Shown here: positions 34,501-42,555 of the stretch, piece after piece | Layout: every line of letters starts with the position of its first letter | Numbering within the stretch: the first letter of the stretch is position 1 | Assembly (NCBI GenBank): GCA_005888335.1 | Contig: VAWY01000089.1 | Span: 1-49,336 of the forward strand | DNA: 49,336 nt | Direction of reading: 5' to 3' | DNA from: Actinomycetota bacterium | GTDB taxonomy: Bacteria > Actinomycetota > Thermoleophilia > Solirubrobacterales > Solirubrobacteraceae | Notes under the pieces: generated by a model | What the model was told of the DNA's origin: nothing | Seen by the model: only the letters and a program-made list of their open reading frames with translations | Databases searched by the model: none | Position numbers and translations under genes: made by a program

Positions 34501-34560
34501 GGGCCGCAGGTGCCGGGCGCCCGGGGCGGGGCCCTTCCTGGTGCGCCGCGCGAGCCTCAC
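31534..34560 (-). CDS. ABC exporter fused to a C-terminal APH/maltokinase-like kinase domain
   Basis: 1008 residues from GTG 34560. Residues 1-330 form an exporter-type membrane domain with about six helices. Residues 350-590 are the ATPase domain: Walker A GPSGAGKST (388-396), Q-loop near LLQDTV (434-439), signature LSGGQ (491-495), Walker B ILILDEP (511-517) and H-loop THS (546-548). After an Arg-rich linker (588-598) comes a ~400-residue kinase module: MYRPQDRLTVHY (640-651), VRYKPRRRAVLR (747-758), catalytic loop HGDFHVDQ (888-895) and VVDFDG (906-911). The module is homologous in layout to three free kinases of the same operon. No stop or ribosome site interrupts the frame. A half-transporter would dimerise, bringing two kinase domains to the cytoplasmic face. 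The fusion suggests phosphorylation coupled to export. Confidence 0.92.
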   Translation of the reverse strand: MRLARRTRKGPAPGARHLRPFLIREWPALGGAALMTVGLTIAELARPWPLKLVIDKLLGGHDGAFRLSSADSTLLIAIAALTVGIALLDAIAQYWSDLWLQTAGERIAHRLRIALYDHLQGLSLRFHLRRQKGDLVNRVTGDVNSIGDLFAQSLGQIAQGLLLFVGMFVVAIILDPLLALVMAVTLPLLAAVSFGFRRRVRVSSKRQRAQEGEIASRANEALSAMPVVKAFGSEDLERRRVSEPSALRMVLGVELARLQARFDGAVAVVVALGTAAIVVVGVLRVAAGDLTAGDLVVFAAYAQRTNKPMRAIAREWTRVAKTLARADRVGEILAVDDVLVERPGAYRGLRARGEIELDRVSFAYDGGRSALHEVSLKIAAGEHVAIIGPSGAGKSTLASLIARFHDPAAGSVLIDGRDARDCSLEWLRRQVGVLLQDTVLFTGTVEANIAYGSEASFAEVVEAARLAAAGDFVESLPEGYDTELGPQGAGLSGGQRQRLGIARTLLRNPPILILDEPTTGLDVESEAQVLEGLEGLMRGRTTLMVTHSLALARRAHRVVVIDRGGIVAEGPPDAVLAEDGHWRVLAERRRRRTRARVPLPVDRGLPQLGRLLDPDAMIEALQRSLGPDGDVTDVAVREVMYRPQDRLTVHYRATIGDAEHDAVAHAEREGDLEQRVDSPAYREVARIVNGRSPAASPVAYDADLDALVSWLPFDEALPALFQPPERLLHRLAWAGLDLGEVDTVATVRYKPRRRAVLRADGHIIKAYGRPHDYEAALAGAGLGARIVPTAPFALALPDLRIVVHRAVDGAPPPEAARAAERAGELLRRLHAAPAAGLPRATPHDELAAARTAAALAAAVVPGLRPRLEALVERLAGAMPAPDTYVACHGDFHVDQLLAVGDELLVVDFDGMCLAPPALDLATYAADVVRGRGGRPPVGDGFAGVSDTVAVVDALEPLLDGYGERPAGLSWYLATGILKRAPHPFKKQVAGWAARVEGTVLTAEEALDA

Positions 34561-35723
34561 GCCGCCGCCTCCGCGTCCGCGACGAGCCGCTCGAGCACGC
34601 GCGTGCTCTCGGCGGCGCCGTCGAGGCCGATGTCGAGCGGCCGCGGGCGGAAGCGCAGCGCCTCGCCGATCGCCGCAGCGAGCGTCTCGCCGTCCAGCCG
34701 CGCGGGGTCGAGCACGCGCAGGGCGCCGAGCGCCGCGAGGCTCTCCGCGCGCCGCGTCTGCTCGTCCTCGGTGGGGGTCGCATACGGGACGACGAGCGCC
34801 GGCACCCGGGTCCGCAGGAGGTCGAGCGCGGTGTTGTAGCCGCACTGGCTCACCGAGAGCGCCGCGCCGGCCAGCTCGTCGCGCAGGCTCGGGACCGAGC
34901 GCACCGCCTCGAGGCCGTCGGTGACGGCGGCCGCGCGCTGCAGCGCCCGCCACTCGTCCTCGGGCAGGAACGGGCCCGCGACGATCCGCATCGGCTCGCC
35001 GCCGGGGCGCCGCCGGTGCGCGGCGACGGCGGCGCGGACGAGCGGGCCGCCGACGATGCCGCCGCCGGCCGAGACGACGATGCCGCGGCGCCGCGCGGCG
35101 GGAGCCGGGTCGCCGTCCGGGACGACGAAGCCCGTGTAGTGCACCGGGACACGCAGCGGCGTCTGCGCGTGGAAGGAGTCCTCGAGCCGGGCGAGCCGCG
35201 GATCGGCGTGGACGAGGATCGCGTCGAAGTAGCGGTTGGCGACCAGGCAGGCACGCTCGTCGTGGGCCTCCTGGCGGGCTCCGCGCCCGACGAGGATGTC
35301 GCGCACGCTGCAGGCCACGAGCGGGCGCGCGGGCCCGGCGGCGCGCGCGGCGTCGAGCAGCGGCACGAGCTCGGCGGCGAACTTCTTGCGCCCGAACGGG
35401 AACATCTCGACGAGCAGCACGGCGGGGCGCGACGCGCGCAGATGGTCGATCAGCATCCGGCGCCGCAGCGCGAAGGCGTCGAAGACCGAGAGGCCGGCGT
35501 CGCGGCTGACGATCGCGCCTCCGGCGGCCATGCCGAGCGGCGGCAGCGCGACGAGCTCGACCCCGCGCGCCGGACTGACGTCCTCGGCGAGGGCGCCGCC
35601 GCTGAGCAGCGTGACGTCGAAGCGCTCGGCGAGCGCCTCGGCCAGGGCCAGCGAGCGCACGAGGTGGCCGAGCCCCACCGAGTGCTGGCAGTAGAGCATC
35701 AGGGCGGGCCGCGCGGCGCTCAT
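34557..35723 (-). CDS. MurG-like (GT28-type) glycosyltransferase
   Basis: 388 residues from ATG 35723. The N-terminal Rossmann domain has SVGLGHLVRSLALAEAL, the Gly-His loop of GT-B enzymes such as MurG. The C-terminal domain has VSAGGGIVGGPL and the nucleotide-sugar binding block SQCGYNTALDLLRTRVPALV. It is a paralog of the N-terminal half of the fusion at 40219-42555. It probably transfers a sugar from a UDP-type donor on the cytoplasmic face. Coupled to its neighbours by 4-bp overlaps. Confidence 0.85.
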   Translation of the reverse strand: MSAARPALMLYCQHSVGLGHLVRSLALAEALAERFDVTLLSGGALAEDVSPARGVELVALPPLGMAAGGAIVSRDAGLSVFDAFALRRRMLIDHLRASRPAVLLVEMFPFGRKKFAAELVPLLDAARAAGPARPLVACSVRDILVGRGARQEAHDERACLVANRYFDAILVHADPRLARLEDSFHAQTPLRVPVHYTGFVVPDGDPAPAARRRGIVVSAGGGIVGGPLVRAAVAAHRRRPGGEPMRIVAGPFLPEDEWRALQRAAAVTDGLEAVRSVPSLRDELAGAALSVSQCGYNTALDLLRTRVPALVVPYATPTEDEQTRRAESLAALGALRVLDPARLDGETLAAAIGEALRFRPRPLDIGLDGAAESTRVLERLVADAEAAA

Positions 35724-36946
35724 CGCAGCGCCTCGCGCGCGTCGCGCAGCAGCGCGACGAGATGGCCGGCGTAGTCGGGGTGCAGCCGCGTCACCGCCTT
35801 GCGGCAGCGGACCTGGAGCGCGGTCGCGGCCGTGTACCAGCGCAGCGCCGCAGGAGACGGCGCCTCGCGCAGCTCGCCGTAGCCGGCCAGCAGCGCGCCG
35901 GCCAGCCGCTGCGCGTCGCAATCGGTCAGTCGGCCCATGACGCGCTCGGCGCGGATCCACGACAGCACGCGGCCGAGGTCGGCCGCCGCGGGGCCGGGCT
36001 TCGCGTCGTCGAGGTCGACCAGCGCCACGCCCCTGCCGTCGAACACCGCGTTCTTGAGCGCTGCGTCGCCGTGGACGAGGACGAGCGGCTCGGCGGCGGA
36101 AGGGCGCAGCGCGCCGAGTGCGCGCGCGAGGTCGCCGGCGGCGTCGCGGGCGTCCGGCCGCATGCGGCCGACCGCGCTCGCCATCGCCTCGAGCCGGCGG
36201 CGCAGGCGCACGCCGAACGACCATGCGGTCCCGCTCGCGGGGCCGAGGCCGTGCAGCCGCGCGAGGCCCGCGCCGAGCCGGGAGAGACCGTCCTCGAGCG
36301 CCTCGCCGCGAGCGGCGAGCAGCCCCTGGCCGTCCAGCGCCTCGACGACCAGCAGGCGCCGGGGGCGTGAGAAGCCCAGGACCCGCGGGATGCGCAGGTC
36401 CGGGTCGCCGGCGAGCCGCCCGGCGAGCGCGGCCTGCAGGCGCGCGACGCGGTCGCCCTCGCCGTCGCGATAGACCTTGGCGTAGGCGACGGTGGCGCCG
36501 CCGGGATCGACGCAGCGGGCGACGGCCCGGTGCTCGGGCACGTACCGGGCGAGCTGCGCCCGGACGCCGCCCCGGCCGAGGAGCGCGCCCGCGGTCTGCG
36601 ACCAGTCGGCGATCGACGTCAGCCCGCCGAGGCGCGGGTCGTCGGGAAAGGTCCACAGGACGGCGCCGAGCTCGCGGTCGTGGGCGAACCCGGGCGGCAC
36701 GCGGGCCTCGTCGGCGTACGCCGACGCCACGACGCGGTGCTCGGCGCCGCCGGCGCGAATCCCGTACAGGACGGCCAAGCGCTTGCCGGGGTCGTAGCGG
36801 ACGAGCACGCGCCGGCAGCGCTCCAGCGGGCCCTCGGCGCGCAGCAGTGGCGCGAGGCGCTCGGCCATCGCGCCGGCGTCGAGCAGCGTGTCGCGGCCCG
36901 GCAGCGCCGGATCGGGGGCGAGCGCGAGGGCGGCCGCAGCCGTCAT
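35720..36946 (-). CDS. Aminoglycoside phosphotransferase-like sugar kinase
   Basis: 408 residues from ATG 36946. It shows the duplicated layout most clearly: first motif VRYDPGKRLAVLY (49-61), WTFPDDPRLGGL (98-109), second motif ARYVPEHRAVAR (133-144) followed by AYAKVYRDGE. The catalytic loop is HGDAALKN (292-299) and the metal-binding aspartate is in LVDLDDAKPG (Asp311). All catalytic residues are canonical. The substrate is unknown, presumably a sugar of the cluster product. Confidence 0.86.
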   Translation of the reverse strand: MTAAAALALAPDPALPGRDTLLDAGAMAERLAPLLRAEGPLERCRRVLVRYDPGKRLAVLYGIRAGGAEHRVVASAYADEARVPPGFAHDRELGAVLWTFPDDPRLGGLTSIADWSQTAGALLGRGGVRAQLARYVPEHRAVARCVDPGGATVAYAKVYRDGEGDRVARLQAALAGRLAGDPDLRIPRVLGFSRPRRLLVVEALDGQGLLAARGEALEDGLSRLGAGLARLHGLGPASGTAWSFGVRLRRRLEAMASAVGRMRPDARDAAGDLARALGALRPSAAEPLVLVHGDAALKNAVFDGRGVALVDLDDAKPGPAAADLGRVLSWIRAERVMGRLTDCDAQRLAGALLAGYGELREAPSPAALRWYTAATALQVRCRKAVTRLHPDYAGHLVALLRDAREALR

Positions 36947-38925
36947 GCGCCGCGCACCTCGTCGTCGCGGCCGACCCAGGCCAGCCACGAGACCGGCTCC
37001 GGCCCGCGGAAGAGCATGGTCCGCCCGCCGTCGCCGCGCACCTCGCGGACGTCGCAGGCGCTCAGGGTCGCCGGCTCGTCGCCGCCCGGCCGCCGCAGCC
37101 AGGCGGCGGGCGCGCGGCACTCGACCGGGCCAAGCGGCAGCGGCAGCCCCGCGTCGGTCCAGGCGACGAAGTCGGTCGCGCGCGCGTCGGGCCCGGCGCC
37201 GGCGATCTCGAGGATCGTCGCGGCGTTGTGGCGGCAGATGCGCAGCGCAGGCACGGGGCGCCCGTCGGCGAGCGGCATCACGAGCGTGATGAACGTCGCC
37301 TCCGCGACGCCGGCGACCGCCGCGCTGACCACCGGCGCGGGCACCTTGACGCCGTACTCGGGCGCGACCCAGCCCGGCTCGATCACCGGCTCCGCCGGCT
37401 CGGCGAAGACGAGCGCGACGCCCGGCGCGACGACCGCGGGACCGTGCGCCGAGGGCGTGACCGCGGCGAGGTCCCACGCCTCGGGCGCGAGATGGAAGCG
37501 CAGGTCGTAGCGGTGCGGCGTCGGCGCGCGCAGCCGGTCCTCGATCACCCAGTACTCGTCGGCCACGAAGAGGATCCGGCGGGCGTGGACGGCGTCGTAG
37601 CAGGGGCTGTGCGCCTCGCCGCGCAGGACGTCGAGCCCGGGGGCGCTCAGCCGGCCGAGGAAGCGCCCCTCGGCGACCGGCCCCGCCGGCTTGCTGCGGC
37701 TGTAGGGCGTCTGGTCGCGGCCGTCGACGCAGACCGTGTTGTGCGCCGCGGTCCCCTTGAACCAGTGACGGGGGTTGGCCGGGTCGCCGGGCGCCGCCGG
37801 GCGCTCGTCGTACGTGTAGCGGCCGGGGTCGACGAGGAGCCGCCGCCCGCCGGCCGCGACCTCGACGCTGAGCAGGTCGTAGTGCCCGTGCCCGCCCTCG
37901 CCGAGCGGCCCGCAGTCGAAGACGAGGTGGCGCTCGGCGGCGAACGGCCGCTCCTCGCCCCAGCCGCTGCGCTGGACGTGGTAGCCGCCCGCCGGGAAGC
38001 TCGCGTGGCGCGCCGCCGGCGGCCGGCCGGCTGTGCCCGCGCTGGCCATCCAGCGCAGGTCGGGACGGTCGAGCAGGTCGGCCGCGAGCGCGAGCACGTC
38101 GAGGTAGCTGCCGTCGTCCGAGTCCGAGAGCGGCGGGATGCCCCCGTCGGGGCGGTGGACGTGGGCGGCGAACTCGCAGGCGCGCGCGAGCGCGGCGTCG
38201 AACCCCGCGGGCAGCTCGACCCCGAAGCGCCGCGCGTTCTCCCGCGCGCCGACGAACGAGCGCAGGACGACCATGTGGTAGTGCGTCGAGGCCTCGAAGT
38301 GGACGCCGTCGGGGCGCGTCTCTGCGAGCAGGTTGCGGTGCAGCTCGGCGACCGCGAAATCGAGCAGGCCGTCCTCGGCGCCGGGGAAGGCCAGGGCGAA
38401 GACGAACAGCGTGTAGAGCTCGAACGTGCGGTGGTTGCGCGCCGGCGTGAGGTGCTCGCGGATGTGGCGCGCCTGCGCGGCCAGGTGCTCGAGCAGCTCC
38501 TCGGCGAGCCCGGCGCGCAGCCCGGAGAAGGCGGGCGCGGTGGCGAAGGCGTCCCACGCGTAGATCCAGTTCAGGACGCGGCGCGCGGCGACGTCGGCGC
38601 CGTCCCAGCCGACCGGCACCTGGCGCATCCACGAGCGCGCGAGCCGCTCCCACGTGCGCAGGAAGCGCTGCTCGCCGGTCGTGCGGAACGCGTGGGCGAG
38701 GTCGAGCCCGTAATAGAACTTGGTCCAGGCGATCCGCCACTCGACGTCGGCCGGGAGGGCCGCGCCGAGCCAGTCGGGCTCGACGCCGAGCTGCAGCGTG
38801 CGGCCGAGCTCGGTGAAGCGCCCCGCGCACACCGCCTCGGCCCGCGCGCGGTCGCGGTAGTGGCGCTCGGTCATGCAGAACACCGAGCGCGGGCGCGGCT
38901 CGGCGATGACGGCCGGCGCGCTCAC
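36943..38925 (-). CDS. Heparinase II/III-family polysaccharide lyase-like protein
   Basis: 660 residues from GTG 38925. The N-terminal alpha/alpha toroid has RVLNWIYAWDAF, ARNHRTFELYTLFVFALAF and STHYHMVVLRSFVGARE. The C-terminal beta-sandwich part begins near the GGHGHYDLLSVEV motif (about 343-355) and the HNTVCVDGRDQTPYS block. These are the landmarks of Hepar_II_III enzymes, which cleave uronate-containing polysaccharides by beta-elimination. No signal peptide is visible, unusual for a secreted lyase. In a biosynthetic operon it may trim or release the polymer, or act on a lipid-linked intermediate. Confidence 0.9.
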   Translation of the reverse strand: MSAPAVIAEPRPRSVFCMTERHYRDRARAEAVCAGRFTELGRTLQLGVEPDWLGAALPADVEWRIAWTKFYYGLDLAHAFRTTGEQRFLRTWERLARSWMRQVPVGWDGADVAARRVLNWIYAWDAFATAPAFSGLRAGLAEELLEHLAAQARHIREHLTPARNHRTFELYTLFVFALAFPGAEDGLLDFAVAELHRNLLAETRPDGVHFEASTHYHMVVLRSFVGARENARRFGVELPAGFDAALARACEFAAHVHRPDGGIPPLSDSDDGSYLDVLALAADLLDRPDLRWMASAGTAGRPPAARHASFPAGGYHVQRSGWGEERPFAAERHLVFDCGPLGEGGHGHYDLLSVEVAAGGRRLLVDPGRYTYDERPAAPGDPANPRHWFKGTAAHNTVCVDGRDQTPYSRSKPAGPVAEGRFLGRLSAPGLDVLRGEAHSPCYDAVHARRILFVADEYWVIEDRLRAPTPHRYDLRFHLAPEAWDLAAVTPSAHGPAVVAPGVALVFAEPAEPVIEPGWVAPEYGVKVPAPVVSAAVAGVAEATFITLVMPLADGRPVPALRICRHNAATILEIAGAGPDARATDFVAWTDAGLPLPLGPVECRAPAAWLRRPGGDEPATLSACDVREVRGDGGRTMLFRGPEPVSWLAWVGRDDEVRGA

Positions 38926-40226
38926 GCCGCCGCTCCGGCGAACAGGTCGACGAGCCGCCCGGCCAGCCGGTCGCCGTCGAAGCGCTCGCGGACCGTCTCG
39001 GCGCCCGCGCGGGCGAGCCGGCGGGCCAGCAGCCGGTCGTCCCACAGCCGCTGCAGCGCGTCGGCCAGCGCGTGCGGGTCGTCGGGCGGCACGAGCAGGC
39101 CGTTGACGCCGTCGCTGACCAGCTCGGGGATTCCGGAGACGGCGGTCGCCACGACCGGCACGCCGCAGGCCATCCCCTCGACGAGCACGTTGGGGATCCC
39201 GTCGCGGTCGTCGGCCAGCAGGCGGCACGGCTGGGCGAGCGCGTCGGCGCGCCGGTACTCCTCGCACAGGCTGACCTGGTCCATCCGCCCGGCGAGCGTC
39301 ACGCGGTCCTCGAGCCCGAGCACGCGGATGCGCCGCCGCAGCTCGCCGGCGTGATCGCCGTCGGGGCCGACGATCGCCGCCTCGACGGGGACTCCGCGCC
39401 GGTCGAGCTCGGCGCATGCGTCGACGAGCACGTCGAAGCCCTTCTTGCGCACCAGGCGGCCCACGCCGAGCACCCGCAGCCGGCCGTTGCGCGGCCGGCG
39501 CGGCGCGGCCGCGGCGAGCTCGCGCGCGACGTCGTCGTTGAGGCCGTGGTACACGCGGTGGACCTGGGCCTCCGGAGCGAGCGACAGCAGGTGGCGCCGG
39601 TTGGCCTCGGTGCACGTGATGACGAACCGCGCGGCGCGGAGCTTGCGCGCGAGCAGGTCGCCCGGGTTGATCGCCGGCGACCAGATGTCACGCGCGTGCG
39701 CCGTGAACGAGAACGGCAGCCCGGTGATCATCGACGCCCACCAGGTCACCGTCGTCGCGCCGTGGGCGAAGTGCGCGTGCAGGTGCCCGACGTCGGGGCA
39801 GCGCATGAGCTCGTCGGCCAGCGCGATCGCCTGGAGCAGCTCCTTGACGTAGACGTCGGGGAGCCGCTCGCTCGCGCGGGGGAGCTCGCGCGCCATCTGC
39901 GCCGCCGCCGCGGCGGCGACGCGCGCCGTTCGCCCCGGGCGCCGGGCCGCGACCCGCTGCAGCGCGGGGAGGTAGGCGGGCAGGTTGCGCCGCAGCCAGC
40001 CGCCCAGCGTGCTCTGGCTCAGCGAGTCGGTCTGCGGCAGGAACACCGGGCGGGCGCGGATGCGCTCGACGACCGGGTAGCTGCCCACCCGCTCCCACGG
40101 CTCGACCGGCTTCATCACGAACAGGCGCACGGGCTGGCCCGCCTGCTCGACGCGCAGGATCTCGCTGGCGATGAACGTCTCCGACAGGCGCGGGAAGGCC
40201 TTCATGACGTAGGCGACCTCAGGCAT
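38922..40226 (-). CDS. GT4-family glycosyltransferase
   Basis: 434 residues from ATG 40226. GT-B fold: an N-terminal acceptor domain starting YVMKAFPRLSETFIASEI, with HLHAHFAHGATTV and SFTAHARDIW. The C-terminal donor domain has GVGRLVRKKGFDVLVDA and the EX7E-type block DGIPNVLVEGMACGVPVVAT, then GLLVPPDD. It is a paralog of the C-terminal half of the fusion protein just upstream in transcription. Its start overlaps the fusion's stop by 8 bp. Confidence 0.93.
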   Translation of the reverse strand: MPEVAYVMKAFPRLSETFIASEILRVEQAGQPVRLFVMKPVEPWERVGSYPVVERIRARPVFLPQTDSLSQSTLGGWLRRNLPAYLPALQRVAARRPGRTARVAAAAAAQMARELPRASERLPDVYVKELLQAIALADELMRCPDVGHLHAHFAHGATTVTWWASMITGLPFSFTAHARDIWSPAINPGDLLARKLRAARFVITCTEANRRHLLSLAPEAQVHRVYHGLNDDVARELAAAAPRRPRNGRLRVLGVGRLVRKKGFDVLVDACAELDRRGVPVEAAIVGPDGDHAGELRRRIRVLGLEDRVTLAGRMDQVSLCEEYRRADALAQPCRLLADDRDGIPNVLVEGMACGVPVVATAVSGIPELVSDGVNGLLVPPDDPHALADALQRLWDDRLLARRLARAGAETVRERFDGDRLAGRLVDLFAGAAA

Positions 40227-42555
40227 AGGCCGCCTCGACCACGGCGACGAAGCGCTCGGTGCAGCGGCCGAGCTCGAACTCGCGCTCGGCCCGCGCCCGC
40301 GCCCGCTCGCCGAGCGCCTGGCGCACGGCGGCGCGCCGCCCGAGCGCGTCCAGCGCCGAGGCGAGCGCCGCGGCGTCGCCCGGCGGCACGAGCACGCCCG
40401 CCTCGCCGTCGGTGACCGCGCTGCCGATGCCCGCCACGTCGCTGGCGACGACCGGCCGCATGCTCGCCATGGCCTCGAGCACGACGTTGGGCAGCCCGTC
40501 GCGGTCGCCGTTGCGGTCGACGACCGACGGGACCACGACGAGGTCCGCAGCCGCGTACTCGGCGGGCAGCCGGTCGTGCGTGCGCAGGCCGCACAGCTCG
40601 ACGCGCCCGGCCAGGCCGAGCTCCTCGATCGCCGCGAGCAAGGCCGGCCGCTGCGGGCCGTCGCCGACGATGCGCAGGCTGAACGGGACGGTGAGCCGGG
40701 CGGCCGCGTCGAGGAGGACGTCGAAGCCCTTCTTCTCCACCAGGCGGCCGACCGCGAGGAGCCGCAGGAGGCCGTTGCCGGCCGGTGCCTCGGGCGGGAA
40801 GCGCAGCAGGTCGACGCCGTGGCGGATCAGGTGCACGTTGGCCGCGTCGGCGGGCAGCTCGCCGGCGACGTCCTCGTTGCAGGCGATCACGCACGCCGCC
40901 GCTCGCGTGCGCGCGGCGAGGACCTCGGGCGCGACCTTGCGCGCGTCGCGGGCGTGCACGCTGAAGCCGAACGGGACGCCGAGCAGGCCCGCCGCCAGCT
41001 GGGCCACCTCGGCCGGCTCGTGGGCGAAGTACCCGTGCACGCCGGTCACCCCGCTGCCCTCGAGCCGCTCGGCGACGAGCTCCGCCTTCTCGGCGGGCGC
41101 GAGGACGCCGGGAAGGACCTCGAGGCAGCCGAGCAGGTCGCCGGCGTCGGGCTGGTGGGCGCCCGGATCGCCCGGCTTGGTCGCGAAGAACGCGCCGAGC
41201 CGGCCACGGGCTCGCAGCGCGTTGAGCTCGTTGAGCGCGAAGGTCTCCGACAGGCGCGGGAACCCGCTCGTGATGACCGCGACACCCTCGCGCCGGCGGC
41301 GGGACCGGCGACCGTTGCGGCCCTCGCTCGGCAGCGTGGCCAGGCCGGCCGAGGGCAAGCCGGCCACGTGGGTCAGCACCTCGACCGCGCGCTCGGTGCC
41401 CGCGTGGTCGACCGCGCGCAAGCGCGGGCGCCGGCGCGCGAGGAGGGCGTCGAGCGCGGCGCGCATCGTCGCCGGATCGAGCTCGTCGGGGTGCAGCATC
41501 TGCGCCAGCCCCTGCGCGTCGAGCATCGTCGCGCGGATCAGCTGCTCCTCGCTCGGGCGCACGCGCGGGACGAGCAGCGCGGGCTTGCGCGCGCGCATGA
41601 TCTCGCCGACCGTGTTGTAGCCGGCCATCGACACGACGGCGCGCGCGCCGACGATCAGCTCCGGCAGGTCGGGGCGGTACTCGCACAGCCGGACCGCCAG
41701 GCCCTCGGTCAGCGCGCGCAGGCGGTCGACCTCGGCCGGATCCATGAGCGGCCCGGCCACCATCACGGTCTCGCACGGCAGCGGCTCCGCGCGGATCGCC
41801 TCGGCCACTGCGGACAGCAGCGGGAAGCCGTCGTTGCCGGCCCCGGCCGTCACCAGCACATAGCCGGGCGCGATGTCGTCGGGGCCGTCGTCGGGAGCCG
41901 GCGCCCCGACGTAGCCGACGTGGACGACCGGAATGTCGAGGCCCTGCCACCCCATGCAGGCGAGCGCGTCGGGCGCCGAGCGGGGCCCGTAGACGAGGAC
42001 CGCGTCGTAGTAGCGGCTGATCACCTCGCGCATGCCCGTGCCCCACTTGCGGCGGACGTTCTCGGCGCTGTCGTCGATGTCGCGCAGCCCGAGGACGAGC
42101 TTGCACGGCCGCGAGCGCGCGCGCAGCGCCTGGAGCGTCGGCTCGAGCTCGCCGCCCAGGCCCAGCGGGAGCTTGTCGACGACCGCGACGTCGGGCTCGA
42201 ACGCGAGCGACGCGGCGAGCGCGATCTGCGCCCGCATCGAACGCAGCTCCTCGATGTCGAGCAGCAGCCGCGAGCGGTGCGTCCCGTCGGGGTCGCGGCG
42301 GCGGACCGGGAGCTTGACCGTGTCGGTGCGCGGCGGGACCGGGAAGAAGGGCTCGACCGAGGAGCCGGTCAGGATCAGCGACGAGACGTCCGCGTGCGCG
42401 CGGGCCAGGCAGCCCGCGATGGCCAGCGTGCGGCGCAGGTGGCCGAGCCCGACCATCTCGTTCGAGTAGAAGAGAAATCGGCCGGCGCGCGGGGTGTCGC
42501 GCGCCGGCCGGCCGACCGGCCAGTCGTCGTGGGCGGGGCTAGCGCCGAGGCGCAT
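40219..42555 (-). CDS. Two-domain glycosyltransferase: MurG-like N-half fused to GT4 C-half
   Basis: 778 residues from ATG 42555, which has an AGGGGG ribosome site; an in-frame ATG at 42660 would add 35 low-complexity residues. Residues 25-395 are a MurG-like GT-B unit (YSNEMVGLGHLRRTLAIAG, VTAGAGNDGFPL, MAGYNTVGEIMRARKPALLV). A basic linker (about 400-424, RNGRRSRRRREG) joins a GT4 unit, 425-775 (SGFPRLSETFALNELNAL, VHARDARKVAPE, AVGRLVEKKGFDVLLDAA, GLPNVVLEAMASMRPVVAS). Each half has a free-standing paralog in the same operon. One polypeptide would add two sugars in sequence. It is the first large gene of the glycan operon. Confidence 0.92.
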   Translation of the reverse strand: MRLGASPAHDDWPVGRPARDTPRAGRFLFYSNEMVGLGHLRRTLAIAGCLARAHADVSSLILTGSSVEPFFPVPPRTDTVKLPVRRRDPDGTHRSRLLLDIEELRSMRAQIALAASLAFEPDVAVVDKLPLGLGGELEPTLQALRARSRPCKLVLGLRDIDDSAENVRRKWGTGMREVISRYYDAVLVYGPRSAPDALACMGWQGLDIPVVHVGYVGAPAPDDGPDDIAPGYVLVTAGAGNDGFPLLSAVAEAIRAEPLPCETVMVAGPLMDPAEVDRLRALTEGLAVRLCEYRPDLPELIVGARAVVSMAGYNTVGEIMRARKPALLVPRVRPSEEQLIRATMLDAQGLAQMLHPDELDPATMRAALDALLARRRPRLRAVDHAGTERAVEVLTHVAGLPSAGLATLPSEGRNGRRSRRRREGVAVITSGFPRLSETFALNELNALRARGRLGAFFATKPGDPGAHQPDAGDLLGCLEVLPGVLAPAEKAELVAERLEGSGVTGVHGYFAHEPAEVAQLAAGLLGVPFGFSVHARDARKVAPEVLAARTRAAACVIACNEDVAGELPADAANVHLIRHGVDLLRFPPEAPAGNGLLRLLAVGRLVEKKGFDVLLDAAARLTVPFSLRIVGDGPQRPALLAAIEELGLAGRVELCGLRTHDRLPAEYAAADLVVVPSVVDRNGDRDGLPNVVLEAMASMRPVVASDVAGIGSAVTDGEAGVLVPPGDAAALASALDALGRRAAVRQALGERARARAEREFELGRCTERFVAVVEAAYA

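Noticed and set aside
25578..34560. Treating the HGDxxxxQ kinases as inactive pseudokinases
   Set aside because: Maltokinase-type enzymes naturally use Gln at this site, and the catalytic Asp and metal-binding DFD are intact.
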